Shown: positions 24,655 through 36,478, counted from the stretch's first letter. The stretch: 64,000 nucleotides of DNA from Schistosoma mansoni (GCF_000237925.1 NC_031500.1:14533753-14597752), one strand, 5' to 3'. Program-made: numbers and translations. Notes: a model not told the origin generated them from the letters alone.

Positions 24655-25012
24655 TCATAGTTGAAAGCGTGGGTCGATTGAAGCTAGACCACCATGGAAA
24701 ACATGGAAGCACTGGACGGCCGTTTCGCTCTATTGTAGGATTCCTCAGCAGTGCGCATCCACGACCCCACCTCGCGAGATTCCAACCTAGAACCTATCAG
24801 TCTCGAGCCAGGGCCCTTAACCGATAGACCACTGAGCTAGCCGGCATCCAACGGTGTTAATGTCTAACTTCAAGCAATCCACGAAGTTTGAGCAACCATT
24901 CACCAATTGTCTTCAGTGAGTTGATATCTCACGACAGACGTGGTTTGAACTCCACTGGTCACTGCTTCTCACTAGAACTCCTGGATGTAATTCTCGAAGT
25001 CACTAGTGAGCA

Positions 25013-25014
<2 letters not shown>
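24655..25014 (-). repeat. Hammerhead SINE (400-bp family), full monomer ending at a gap
   Basis: It keeps almost the entire family consensus: tail at 24655, ribozyme about 24708-24765, tRNA-like part, conserved 5' region to ACTAGTGAGCATA at 25014. At the tail-head junction position the sequence turns into an ATT run and then the assembly gap. Confidence 0.85.

Positions 25015-25054
<40 letters not shown>
25015..25054. repeat. (ATT)n microsatellite at gap edge
   Basis: About 13 ATT units, starting exactly where the SINE 5' linker normally reads CATATGATTATTATC. It is an expansion of the linker and the likely cause of the assembly break. Confidence 0.9.
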
Positions 25055-25254
25055 NNNNNNNNNNNNNNNNNNNNNNNNNNNNNNNNNNNNNNNNNNNNNN
25101 NNNNNNNNNNNNNNNNNNNNNNNNNNNNNNNNNNNNNNNNNNNNNNNNNNNNNNNNNNNNNNNNNNNNNNNNNNNNNNNNNNNNNNNNNNNNNNNNNNNN
25201 NNNNNNNNNNNNNNNNNNNNNNNNNNNNNNNNNNNNNNNNNNNNNNNNNNNNNN
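25055..25254. other. Assembly gap (200 N)
   Basis: A round 200-N spacer, so true size is unknown. The right edge reads GAACCCCTTCTGATAA, the tail of a plus-strand hammerhead SINE, so the gap probably hides at least part of an inverted second copy. Confidence 0.98.
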
Positions 25255-25275
25255 GAACCCCTTCTGATAAATAAT

Positions 25276-26399
25276 AACAATACTCGATTCATTTAATGCT
25301 GTGCATTTGAATGTAATAGGGTATTCTCAGAGTAAGATATGCAACAATATTCCCTTAAACAATGATTTTTTTTGAAAGTGATATTCAACAGCAACTGTTT
25401 ACAATCAGTCTTGTTACTACGATACCTCTTTTCTATCGTATAGTACATTCGAGTAGTTAAGTATACTATAATGATTATTTCTCGTTTCTTTAAAGAACAA
25501 ACGGAAAGGAAAATACATGCCAACCACATGAATTGTGTGATACCTTCACACATTCTTTTGCTAAACTTACTTTAATGTATTAAAACAAATGATGTTGAAG
25601 ATAGCGAGTATTATTATTATTATTATTACCATTGTTACCATTACTACTAATGTGTAGTCTATTTTGCACAACCATTGTTTAATTGTACATTGTAGTTATC
25701 CGAAATTCCTCACAATAATCAGCCACTATGAAATAAAAAAAATGATATCAGGGGACTATAGTTTTGAACGGGTAAAACTGTTATGGATCTAATATTGATT
25801 TGTACAAATCTCAGTAGGAATAAGCTTTTGAACTGTAAATTAGAAAAGATCAGTATTAGTGTATATTCTATGTCGATAATGAGACAGTCAACTAGAAAAC
25901 TTGCTTAAATTCAGTTTTTAGATAGTCGACACACATTAGTAATGTACATCTGTAAACTTTATAAAGCCTGTAGGATTTGAACTTAAATTAATCGTTTTCA
26001 CAGGCTAACACATCATCACTAAGATATTCAGAATTCGGTTGACTTCGTGCACAGCTGAGATAGTAAGCAGTAAGTGTTCATTGAGTTGAGACCATTGTCG
26101 TGTTCGTCCGATCTTTTAGTGTTGATAAGGTTCTATAAAAACTAATGACTAATAGTCATGATTTGTAGTTAAATGTCGGAAGTTATGTTTATGAACTATT
26201 GAAGTCTAATACAAAATTAAAGTTATATTGTATTCATAGTAAGAATTTTAATTTGTAGTTCTGATCTCATAGTGACTAGTATGTGAACATTTATGCAAAG
26301 TTTAAATCTATGAATAGACAGCTAATTGGAGTTTTTTAATTTTGCGGCTGATATCATTTTACGGTAAAAAAAATCTCTTCAAGTAGAAACAAGAAGTCA
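25276..26399. other. Non-coding, no gene seen
   Basis: AT-rich, with a short ATT run near 25610-25628. The frame at 25293-25553 (minus) has no motif and is probably chance. Confidence 0.5.
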
Positions 26400-26620
26400 C
26401 ATGATACAGACTGAATATAGTTAGACAATCACTGAAGACAAAGAAGAAATGGATAGCTATTTCGTCCTAGAATGGTACTATCTAGTAGTATTCATCAATA
26501 AATTAACCACAGGTCGAACCCAAGACATCTAGGCCTTGTGAAGAACGATTAACCTTCAGGCCAATGAGTTGCAATCCACTGTTTCGTATTCTTAAGTTTA
26601 GTCAATTAGTTATATTAGGC
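26400..26620 (-). repeat. Very diverged hammerhead-type SINE
   Basis: Minus-strand relic recognisable by order: AGTTAGACAATCACTGAAGA, TATTTCGTCC (relic of the GAAA side) and a tRNA-like part (AGGTCGAACC; GATTAACCTTCAGGCCAATG). Ribozyme not functional. Confidence 0.5.
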
Positions 26621-27247
26621 GACACTGTCGATTTTCACTGATGATATCTGTTCGATGTACGACTTATTTGAACAACACTGAACATGGTTTTTAATCATGA
26701 CTCAGGAAATGACCTCTGTAGAGTAGTCACGAAGCTAGTAACGAATCAAATAGAATTAGAAATACAAACTTTTGAATGTCAACTAAATATTCCAACAGTT
26801 AAGTGTTCATCAAAAAGGTAAACGATCCTAGTCATGAGTGCACATAGTTGATGAGCTCTATACTAGGAGGAAACAGTTGTCTAGTGTTTAGTATTCTTCA
26901 ATAGTTCCCTGACTAAATTCTATTCGTATTTTGAAATGTCCCATTAAAAATCTTCACAACAGTCTATAATCAATAGACAATGAAGATCTGGAAATGTTGT
27001 AGACTTTGTGACTAAATGTAAATTTTTAAAAAAGATGATCCTCGTAACATACACAGTCATTTCATACTTTCCTGGTCACATTTATATTCAGTATACAATG
27101 ACTATAATGATAGCTTCAATTAATGAACACACGCATTATTTATATTTAGTGGTCAACAAAATAGAAGTAAATACATTGTCATAGAATGTTTTACTGATAA
27201 ATGTTGAAAATTTTATAATGATGGGAAAGATGAACATAAAAATAATA

Positions 27248-27533
27248 GACCTGGTTGTACTCCACTGGTCACTGCTTATCATTAGAACTCCAGGAAATAC
27301 CTCTTGAAGTCAGTTACTAGTGAGCATATGATTATGATCAGAAGGAGGGGGCCTGGGTTAGAATCTCGCGAGGTGGGATCGTGGATGCGCACTGCTGAGG
27401 AGTCTCACAATAGAACGAAACGGCCGTCCAGTGCTTCCAGGTTTTCCATAGTGGTCTAGCTTCAATTAATTCATGATCTCAACTATAAAAAAAATACTAA
27501 AAAATCTCCACAAACCCCCCTTCTGATAATAAA
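27248..27533. repeat. Hammerhead SINE pieces, tail-head junction plus inverted copy
   Basis: 27248-27345 is a minus-strand 5' region that directly follows a monomer tail (ATCAGAAGG at 27337-27345 in plus reading). 27346-27533 is a plus-strand copy from the B box through the ribozyme to the tail (CAAACCCCCCTTCTGATA). Confidence 0.8.
27386..27440 (+). ncRNA. Hammerhead ribozyme (400-bp SINE type)
   Basis: GCGCACTG, CTGAGGA, stem II GTCT/GAAC region slightly weakened, CGAAAC, stem III ACGG/CCGT (loopless), cleavage triplet GTC, then CAGTGC pairing with GCACTG. Invariant core bases are present; the stem II change may lower activity. Confidence 0.8.
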
Positions 27534-27559
27534 AATAATAGATTTAACAATTTCCACAA

Positions 27560-27965
27560 CCTCTTACTTTCAAATATAATGTGCTTACTAGTGACTAGCT
27601 TCGGAAGGAAATTCTCAGAGAAGTCCTGAGAGAAGTCTTGACTAGTGGAGTTTAGTGATGTCGGATGGGAGGAGAGCACTCACAAAATACAATGGAAGAT
27701 GGTCACGCAATATTGCGAATCGACTGACGCTATACATTTACACCATTGGATACCGACTCAGTAATCTAGACGTTGGGCGTTCGTGCACTAGACTAAGGGT
27801 CCTTGGTTCGATTCTGGTGTGCGTAGCTGTGAATGCTCACTGCCAAGGAGTTCCATACTAGGCCGAAACGGATTTACAGTGCTTCCAGGTTTCCAGTTGT
27901 GACTTGACATTGTAATAATGCTTTTTTCAAATTCATAAAGGGATCTAACATTGATCAGTTTATGA
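27560..27965 (+). repeat. Hammerhead SINE, diverged subfamily
   Basis: Plus-strand copy: 5' region (ACTAGTGGAGTTTAGTGATG), ATTTACACCATTGGATACCG, tRNA-like part (AGTAATCTAGACG; B box GGTTCGATTC), ribozyme relic (CACTGCCAAGGAGTTCC, GGCCGAAACGG, ACAGTGC). CTGAGGA has become CCAAGGA, so it is probably dead. Confidence 0.7.
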
Positions 27966-28679
27966 TTTTAATGAAATTCAATGATCTCCTTAACCCCTTA
28001 CTGGTAACTTTTTTTATCATAAATCTTACTCAGCAATTAAATGGCATCTCTTAAAATAGTATCAAACCTCCTGTATTTCTTGTAAAATCTATTAATTTTA
28101 AATTGATTTCTGACAATGAATAGGCAGTCATATGGTTATACATTTTAAAAAAATACCTGAAAAAGACTTGTTTTATGGGCAAAAACGTATTCACAACATT
28201 GAGACAACTGATATTTCCCCTTGGAAATTTGAATTCCTAGGAAAATTGATACAGAGTTCATTCAGAGTTTTCTATTGAATGCCTCTATCAAATAATATGC
28301 ACTGTATTGTATTGAGTTACTTAAACCTAGTGATCATAGTATAAATCTAATTGGTAGGATTCTTTCAGTACTAAGTAGTAAACAGTATAACGTTGAAAAC
28401 TATTTAATGATCTATTATTTCTAATTTCTAAAGACTTTTCCAAAGATTTATCAACAACTGCCAACAAGATAGGCACTAAACTATAATTCTAAGATATTGT
28501 ATGGTAAAAGCCTAAAATCTCATATAATCCTCACTTTTTGGATAGACTGAAGTAATATTATCTCACATAGTTGACAATGTTAGGTAATTGAATATATAAG
28601 GAGTTTTGTTGAAATTACTAAACTCTTAAATCTCAAAACCTTTTTACCTTCGTACTAGTAATAATAATGTGCCAACTAG

Positions 28680-29010
28680 TGAATAGTTTCCTGAGGTCAC
28701 TTCCGGAGTTGCAGTAAAAAGTCGTGACTAGTGTAGTTTAACTATTTTGCATGTGAAAAAGTCACTCACGAATGCCATTGAAAAGTTGTTGGAGAGTATC
28801 ACCATTTGGTTGGAGTTGTAAGTGTGCATTGTTCGCTATCGACTAAGTTGTTTGATGGTCAACTATTCACTAAGAAACCTTAAGAATATTTAGCTCGATC
28901 CCAAATCGGTTAGTGAATATACACTATTGAGGAGTTCTATATAAGGACAAAACAGCTGTCTAATGCTTCCTGTTGTTCTGTGGTTGTTAAACTGAGGTCA
29001 GCCGATAATG
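28680..29010 (+). repeat. Hammerhead SINE, strongly diverged
   Basis: Recognisable landmarks: AGTCGTGACTAGTGTAGTTT, ACACTATTGAGGAGTTCTAT, GGACAAAACAGCTGTC, AATGCTTCC. The catalytic GAAA is AAAA. An old copy. Confidence 0.5.
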
Positions 29011-29299
29011 TGAACTATAAAGCTGGATATATAGCTCCTTCAGATATTCATCATTTAGTCATTATCAATAAATTCAACAGAAATCTCAACATCGTTTGAA
29101 AGATACGATAATCAAGTGATTAAATTCTAACTAATGGAGGTTATTTTTTCCTATGAGCTGAGGCTGCAATTAATTCATCTTTTCTGCAGTATAATATTTT
29201 ATGCCTGTAATATAATCGTACTTTCGCCTTTTATCAAACTAGGGAAAATGTAAACGTAATAAACGGTCCAATCATTTATCTGTATTTAGTATGTGATTT

Positions 29300-29850
29300 T
29301 GCTAATTTGGTTTACAGTTGAATTTACGAGTCAGTCTAAGCTAGATCACTATTGAAAACCTGGAAGTACAGGATGGCAGTTTCGTCCTGGTATGGGACTT
29401 CTAAACAAAACACATCCACGATCCCACACATAGCACTCAAACCCAAGACTTGCAGTCTCGCGCGTGAATGCCTAAATTCCAAACACTTCAACTGGCATGC
29501 ATGATTTTGCGCAACCCTTCATCTATTGTTTGAGGTGGATAACCGTCTCGCACCTGATGCGGATTGGACTCCAGTGGACACGGCTTCTCACTAGAACTCC
29601 AGGAAATCCATCTTGAAGTTAGTCACTAATGAGTACATGATAATTATCAGTATGGGGATTTTTGCGCGAGACCGAAGGCCCTAGGTTCGAGTCCCGCGTA
29701 TGGGATCGTGGATGTGCACTACTGAGAAGTCCCATACTAGGAAGAAACTGCCATCTTGTACTTTCAAGTTTTCAATAGTGATCTAGCTCAGTCTGATTCG
29801 TGAATTCAACTGCTAAAAATACCACAATCTTCACAAATCCCCATATTGAT
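29300..29850. repeat. Diverged hammerhead SINE pair
   Basis: 29300-29650 is a minus-strand copy that includes the 5' linker and tail-head junction (AATTATCAGTATGGGGA near 29644). 29651-29850 is a plus-strand copy (B box GGTTCGAGTCCC; ACTACTGAGAAGTCCC; tail ATCTTCACAAATCCCC). Both belong to the subfamily using GGTATGGGAC in place of ATTGTGGGAC. Confidence 0.7.
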
Positions 29851-29924
29851 AGGTTTAACTTATACACTTCATGTTATTAAAAAAGTGAAACGGGGATTTC
29901 ATGTTTATAAGTTTGGAGTTGTGG

Positions 29925-30150
29925 AGATTGTTGGATTTTATTGAGGACATGAACCAATTGAACTTAGATAACCAGTAAAAATTTGAAGGGACAAGACGAC
30001 TGTTTCAACCTTGTATGAGACTCTTCAGTAGTAGATTTTGACGATCTTACAACTGGGAGTCAAACCTAGAACGCTCAGTCTCTCATGTTATGCTGATATT
30101 CAGTGGTGCACAAGTATAACTTCAATCGACTCATGATATTGAGCAACCAC
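29925..30150 (-). repeat. Hammerhead SINE, diverged subfamily
   Basis: Minus-strand copy from GAGTTGTGGAGATTGTTGGA to CTTCAATCGACTCATGA. Ribozyme landmarks are weak; the tRNA-like part is eroded. Confidence 0.55.
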
Positions 30151-30456
30151 ATAGCACTGTCATCGGCGGGTAACTTTTGATAACCGACACCGATATATAA
30201 ACCGCCACAGAATCATATATTACAATGAAGCAAGATAACCTACACTCTTTGATTGTTTATAGCTGGATGACCATTTAAAGAGGAAATATTTTTAAGTCAA
30301 TTGTTTTTTCCTGTTAGCATTAACTGAAAGTAAAATTCATTATGAAATGACATCAACTTCAAGAATATTGGAAGTTATATAGCGTTGGACAATTGTTTCA
30401 CCATAATTTGAACTGTTTCATAATATTTAAAGCTTTCATCTAACTATATATCATTT

Positions 30457-30741
30457 TGTAGTGAACAGAACACGACTGGTTGGGGACAATCGAATGTATT
30501 TAAGCAAAGATTACAGACTATCTCAATAAATTCTGATTACCAAACAATGAACAGTCAATTTGCAAATTAACAACCAATTGTTTCAATCTTCACTGTTTCT
30601 TCTCTTATTCCATTGCTCATGCATTTTCCAGACGTTTGCGTTTCATTTCAGTTCTTTCCTCATCGGTCTTCTGCCAAAATACATTCTATGTCTGACCCAC
30701 ACCATATACTACTTATATGGATATAAGTAGACCACACCACA
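30457..30741 (-). mobile_element. Solo-LTR-like element, copy A
   Basis: 285 bp, TGTAGTGAAC ... CCACACCACA on the plus strand (so TGTGGTGTGG ... GTTCACTACA on the element's strand), flanked by ATTT on both sides. TG...CA ends, a 4-bp target duplication and at least two sister copies with their own duplications indicate an LTR family. No internal coding region accompanies it. Fossil; exact family not resolved. Confidence 0.8.
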
Positions 30742-30907
30742 ATTTAACTGCTTAATCAGAAACATGATAATTCAAATTCGCAAACCAAGTCAGTTTTTCA
30801 TAAGACACAGGTAATCAGATTTACTGTTGAGTTGTTATTATTTCATACCCAAATCTATTAACTGACAACGCAGACTGTACCTCCCACGTTAAAAGTATTG
30901 TAAAATC

Positions 30908-31410
30908 ATCAGAAGTGGGTTTTGTGGAGATTTTTGTAATTTTATAGATGAGATCATGAGTCAATTGAAGCTAGACCACCATGGAAAATCTGGAAGCACT
31001 GGACGACCGTTTCGTCCTATTGTGGGACTTCTCAGCAATGTGCATCCACGGTCGCGCCTCGTTGGCGAGATCCGAACCCAGGACTTTAGGTCTCACGCAC
31101 AATTACCTAACCTCTAGATCACTGAATCGGTATCCAATGATGTACATGTATAACTCCAATCGATTTGTGATCTTCCATTGTTTTCAGTGAATACTCTCCT
31201 CCCACTCGACACGATTGAACTCCCTTTATCACGACATATGAGCTCTAAAGTTTTAGGTATGTTTCCTGCTCGCAGGATCGTGAGTGTGTACGGCTGAGTC
31301 GCGTACTAGGCTGAGGCGGTCGTCTAATACTTCCAGGTTTGTCACTGGTTGCCTAACTTTGATCGGTTCATGATCTCAACAGAACCTAAAAACCTCTGCA
31401 ACCTTATGCT
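30908..31410. repeat. Hammerhead SINE pair, opposite orientation
   Basis: 30908-31220 (minus) has a well-kept tail and partial ribozyme (minus: TTGCTGAGAAGTCCC, GGACGAAACGGTC, CCAGTGC). 31221-31410 (plus) is a diverged copy (GTACGGCTGAGTCGCGTACT). Confidence 0.65.
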
Positions 31411-32139
31411 GAAAAGTGTTTTTGGTTACTTATGGATTGTACTTCAAAATATCTTGATACAATAAAATATGATGGGTTTAACTGTTGGATGTTGTGAAAA
31501 TAGCTGATACTAAGCTCAGACATCAAGTACTGAATTCGGTTATACAAGCAACGAAGAGCAGGATTGACTAAACAGCTGTTTTATTCTATAGGACAGCCTC
31601 TTTGGGAATCAAAATTAAAAGCGGCACGCTTCATGGTAAACGCCTAACCTTCTGAGGACTGACTTTTCTAACCCTCAAGGTTAGTGAATTCCAGTAACTA
31701 CGTCTTCTTACCAGAACTTATGTTGCTACCTGGTGAAGTGAATGATATTAGAAATAAAAACCGATGTATGTCAATTTAGTGGCCTGAAGTTGTCCAGTGT
31801 TGGCTACTCTGTAATCTACTTAGAACAGTATCTACCATAGAAACGGGTGCGTTATCTATTATATAATCAGGCAAATCTATTTTTCCCTTGATCGATATCG
31901 GTACTTAGTGGTGAAATTATGCCCGATTTAGTTTGCTCATAAGAAATCAAATGAAATCGGACAAATCTTTCATTTTGATGTATAATTCCTGAGAAGTACA
32001 TATTTACAAACCCACCTCTAATCAAACCTAGAACCTTTAATTCTGTCAGTGATTATCGATTCATTAGAATTTTAGTGAAGTCCAGACATATCAGGAGTAA
32101 AACAACAGACACTAAAACCATTGAATGTTCAATGCACTA
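31411..32139. other. Non-coding, no gene seen
   Basis: AT-rich DNA with eroded repeat-like phrases (for example AACGCCTAACCTTCTGAGGA near 31650) that I cannot assign safely. Confidence 0.4.
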
Positions 32140-32345
32140 TATTGCGATTTCATTGAAGTTAGAGATGTGTACCATTGGATAGCAATTCAGTAGTTCGGTG
32201 ATAAAGCACTAGCTATAAGAAATGAAAGTCTTAGTTTAGATCCCTAATAGGTTAGTAGATCCCCATTGTTGAAGAATACCATACTAGATATTTGTTTAAT
32301 ATCCCTTGTTTTCAAGTTTATCATAAATGAGATCAATCCTTGATG
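32140..32345 (+). repeat. Hammerhead-type SINE, strongly diverged
   Basis: Order of landmarks fits the 400-bp family: TGTACCATTGGATAGCAATT, AGTAGTTCGGTGATAAAGC, CCATTGTTGAAGAATACCAT, TTGTTTTCAAG. Ribozyme lost. Confidence 0.45.
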
Positions 32346-32821
32346 AATAAACTGATTTTCACAAAACCTATCCATTTAAGATTGATTTCCAATAAGGAGA
32401 AGTTCGAACTAGACTATACCGTATGAAGTATTGAAATTATTTCTATGTGACTTTTCTTCATTTTTTACAATTATAGGGTTTTCTTTATACTCATTTAAAA
32501 TCATTATATTACTCAACAGTAATATAATTCTTATCAACTACTTGAGAAGAAGAAGAAGAAGAAAAAAAACAAATTAATGTATTCATAATTAGAAAATATT
32601 TAATTAAATATTTATTAAATAAATTTATTACCAAGACAACATACTTCCGCATAGTAACTAAAAAATAAAACATCTTTACAAAAATTTTTTTTGTTTAGTT
32701 ACGGAAGTAAGATATAAGATTACATAATATAAAACATGAATTGATAATCACAAGTAATTTTCAAATAAGGCACATACTTTATGAAAGATATTCAGTAATG
32801 TTATTTATCTGATGTTATTAT

Positions 32822-33620
32822 TATTATTTAAACACCTAAATATTGGTACAAGGAAGCACCAGATATTTATGCGCCACACAAATCTCATTCGATTTATGGG
32901 AGGGCTGTGATACTGCCCAGGTGCCCAAAGTGAAGCAGGTGGTATTGTGGTGTGGTCTACTTATATCCATATAAGTAGTATATGGTGTTGGTCAGACATA
33001 GAATGTATTTTAGCAGAAGACCGATGAGGAAAGAACTGAAACGAAGCGCAATCGGTAGGAAAATGCACGAACAATGGAATTAGAGAAGAAACAATGAAGA
33101 TCGAGACTATTGGTTGTTAATTTGCAAATTGACTGTCCATTGTATGGTTTTCAGAATTTACTGAGATAGTCTGTAATTTTTGCTTAAATATATTCGATTG
33201 TCCCCAGTCGTGTTCTGTTCACTACAGTATTCTTAGGGAGCCACACCCGGAGCCTTTGACCTAAAGATCTGATCCACAAGGCAGTGGAGCATCATGAGGA
33301 GATTCAGTCTCATGGTAGCTAGTGACCAACAATTGATTCGTACGCCATTTGTTCCCTCAAGGTACTGGAGCCCAAGTGCATCATTGGTTTGTAACCAGTG
33401 TTTTCCAACTCCCCTAGGTGGACACTCCATGTCCACCGAGTCGGTTAAAGCGCCGGACATTCGCTTTTCGTCCTCTCAATTTCGTAAACAACATCCCTGG
33501 TGTGAGAAGGCGGTGAGAAGGACTTCCCTGGTAGAGGCTATATACGTGTGGCCATGTGAAAGCATTTCGAGAGGGAGAGTGGACTCTCCCCACTCTCGGC
33601 CGTACCAGGGCATTTGGGGG
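32822..33620 (-). mobile_element. LINE 3'-end-like repeat, copy 3, split by an LTR
   Basis: Same block as 8645-9185 and 11315-11830, with tail at 32822. It is interrupted by the LTR-like element at 32946-33226. Joining across the insert restores the other copies' order (GCAGGTGGT ... CTTAGGGAGCCACACC). The LINE piece is therefore older than the LTR insertion. Confidence 0.7.
32946..33226 (+). mobile_element. Solo-LTR-like element, copy B, nested
   Basis: 281 bp, TGTGGTGTGG ... GTTCACTACA, flanked by GTAT on both sides (32942-32945, 33227-33230). It is inserted in the LINE-end repeat; the uninterrupted sister copies of that repeat give the empty-site reference, which fixes both boundaries. 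Confidence 0.85.
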
Positions 33621-33674
33621 AATTTATCTGATGTACTGAGAATGTGATTTTAATTTCAAGAAAATATGAAAAAA

Positions 33675-33790
33675 AGATAGTAGGTAGTTGAGGATGGTCG
33701 ATAGGAAATCCTGCTTGACTAATGTTTTTTTTATAGTTTTTGGTATTCGTCAGTAAAGTGCATTTGTAATCTTAACAGAATTAGTATACC
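33675..33790 (-). repeat. Sm-alpha-related SINE, variant subfamily, decayed
   Basis: The minus strand reads GATTACAAATGCACTTTACT, GACGAATACC ... GTCAAGCAGGATTTCC, matching the variant at 39697-39840 in outline. CTGACGA survives; the GAAA side does not. Confidence 0.5.
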
Positions 33791-35120
33791 CTATAGATAG
33801 ATCTTGTTCCATGCAACTTCACAGCTGAATATCTACAAACAACTTAAATTTAAACATACTGCACACGATTTCGAGTCTATTAGATAAGTAGTTACTGCTT
33901 ATTCCCACTTGTTTGGTAGGATTTGATCGGGACTAAAAGAACTAGGCATAAATAACATTTGGTCACTAATCAATAATCAATCAGTTATGAAAAGAAAGTC
34001 ATATTTCTATTGATTAAAACTTTCAATCTTATAGAAACACTAAATAATAATGATAAGGATGATTAATACAATTGTAGTAATAGATAACTCTCTAAAATAG
34101 ATGGTTTTGTAAATGCTCGGCATTGATACTAACCTTGGTAGTTTTAATGGAAATTACAAGCCGGAGGCACTAGGTCAAGTATCAACACCAAACCATAGCA
34201 GGACCAAACGTGAAACTCTTCTATTCCTCTAGATAATCAGTTTAAAAGTTTAATATTCCACTAACACTGCTTAGAATCTAGTACATTTTTCATCATAAAT
34301 ATCATCGACTTCTCTCTTGTTTTGTCATCTAGGGAAACAGTTGCAAGACAGGTTTAACCCTAGTATTGTTCGATCCTGTCCTGTCCAGTATATCTTTAAT
34401 GTTTTATATATTTCTATGTACACAGACACATCAGTTTTGTAGTGATAATAATAGGTCACTCATAGGTCACTACATATCGTCATAATGAACACTCATGATG
34501 AAAATGTAACTTCAACTTTATTTGGAACTAATAACTAACATTGAAGTCAAACCTATACCACCGACTTTAAGGATCACAAAAATAACAATAACGTTGTTTA
34601 GATCATGTATGACCTCAAATAGAATCAGGCCGTTTAAACATTGACTGATAACTTGTTAGTAGTAACCAGCGCTATTCTTGTTTGATCTTTTGTATTAATC
34701 AAATTTTATTGATTAAATTGTAATAAGCCATTGAAAATGTAAAATGTCATGACATCATTCAAAGACAATCTACATTCTCCTCCTCATTCATTTAGTTGTC
34801 TAGAATTCATATTTCTGCCTACTAATAACTAATTATCATGAATATTGATTTTCAGTGGATTCTGTCTACTTTTCAAGTTGTTCACCGTTGTTGAATCTGT
34901 TTCTATATTCTTTTCTATTTCAGAGTTTATGCGCACTTTTTTGTTACTCAGAGAGAATCTTCTGTTTGTCTTCAGATAGTGATGTATCCAAATACTGAAT
35001 CAACATCTAACTCTATCAACCAATAAATGTAATAATGATATAAATATTTTAAAATATAAACATTTTTAATTGTTTACATAATGTTTATTTCTATTAATTT
35101 AACATCAAAACAAGTTTGAT
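33791..35120. other. Non-coding, no gene seen
   Basis: AT-rich unique-looking sequence; no frame with a motif. Confidence 0.5.
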
Positions 35121-35124
35121 TATA

Positions 35125-35250
35125 AGCGAAGATAGATGGTAGCTAGCAGTGGAATGTAGGATGCATAATTCGTTCTATTTGGGATACATCAGCTGGATGT
35201 ATCTGCACTCCAGAGATGATTTTCACTCCGGGACTCGAACTCAATGCTAA
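35125..35250 (-). repeat. Sm-alpha-type SINE, eroded
   Basis: TAGCTAGCAGTGGAATG, AATTCGTTCTATTTGGGATA and CATCAGCTGGATGTATCTGC mark a minus-strand copy; the B box (minus CGAGTCCCGG) is still legible. Core boxes are mutated. Confidence 0.7.
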
Positions 35251-35317
35251 TAAAAAACTAATCAATCGTACTCTTAAAAATCAGTGGGAAGATTCAAACA
35301 AACAATCCAAAAATGGT

Positions 35318-35690
35318 ATTTCCTGGAGTTCTAATGAAAATCAGTAACCAGTCGAGTTCAACCAGGTCTGTTGTGGGATATCAACCCACTGAAGACAATG
35401 GTGGATGTGTCGCTAAATTTCATGGATCGGTTGAAGTTAGACATTAACACTATTGGATGCCAACCGCCTCAGTTGTCTAGAGGTTAAGAGCTAGCGCGCG
35501 AAACTGATAGGTCCTGGGATGGAATCTCGCGAGGCGGGGTCGTGGATGCACGCTGCTGAGGAGTTTAACGATAGGACGAAATGGTCGTCCAGTGTTTTCA
35601 GATTTTCCATGGTGTTCTGGCTTCAATTGACTCATGAATTCAACTATAATATTACTAAAATCTCCACGAAACCCCTTCTAACAATTAAAA
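35318..35690 (+). repeat. Hammerhead SINE (400-bp family), full-length reference copy
   Basis: A complete plus-strand monomer in one piece. 5' region GGTATTTCCTGGAGTTC; conserved middle (ACCAGTCGAGTTCAACCAGG; GAAGTTAGACATTAACAC); tRNA-like part with A-box-like TTGTCTAGAGGTTAAG and B-box-like GGGATGGAATCTCG; ribozyme about 35548-35612; tail CTCCACGAAACCCCTTCTAA. The tRNA-like A/B boxes could serve as a polymerase III promoter (inference). Transposition machinery would have to come from a LINE or Penelope-like element. Confidence 0.85.
35548..35612 (+). ncRNA. Hammerhead ribozyme (400-bp SINE type)
   Basis: GCACGCTG, CTGAGGA, stem II region TTTAACGATAGGAC (weaker than other copies), GAAA, cleavage triplet GTC, CAGTG. 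Catalytic boxes are intact; stem II is degraded, so activity is uncertain. Confidence 0.65.
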
Positions 35691-36359
35691 ATTTGATCAT
35701 AGTTGTATTTTCTCATTGTTGGTGTAATGGATGTTACAATTGATTAATCTCTATTGGAATACATACACCCTAAATGAACAGACTATATAGTCACAAGTTC
35801 TTATTAAAATTAGCTAACAGTTAGCAAGTACATCTAATTGATGAGTCTAAAATGGTATGAAACTCTAGTTAGACAGTTACATATATAAATGTTTAAAGTG
35901 ATATGACTTATTTCGCCAGTTCGTATGATTTGATAGATGATGATTTTTAAGATTAAGAATAATATACTTAAAATTTTCTAGGTGGTAACTGAAGTCTGCT
36001 CACTGTAAAAAAAGATACAATGTAAAAATTATAGATGAAACTTGTTTGTAATTCATATTTATTAGCTCAGTACATCAGTACGTGTACTTATCAACTTGAT
36101 AAAAAGCGTACGGTTTTAAAAGAATTTCGGTAGCAAACTTAACTCTACCAATAATTGTACTTGGGATTACGTAATGTGTTTGCATTAAAATCAATTTTTT
36201 TCCTTCAAAATTGTTGACGTATCTGGATAAAAATGTCGAAAACCGTACATATTTCAACGAACAAATCTCTTTAATTTGATTATTGTTTATAGGATTATTA
36301 AAAAAGAAACATTTAAGATCTGCATATTTCCCCAGTTGAGTTAATAATACTTTGTCAAT

Positions 36360-36475
36360 CAGTTAGTTAGTAATAACCAACGTAGAATCCGACATATATG
36401 TCCATTAGCTCAAGTTGTCATACCACATTATTACAGCGAGATAAAATTGTCGAGACAAATCTCTCACAGTAGTTA
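36360..36475 (-). mobile_element. LINE 3' UTR fragment, second family
   Basis: Shares ACGTAGAATCCG, TCATACCACATTA and TTGTCGAGACAAATC with the tail of the LINE at 23830-24195. The adjacent solo LTR begins right after it. Confidence 0.5.
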
Positions 36476-36478
36476 TGG

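Noticed and set aside
24888-25296. Open frames running through the N gap
   Set aside because: They consist of ATT repeats and undefined bases.
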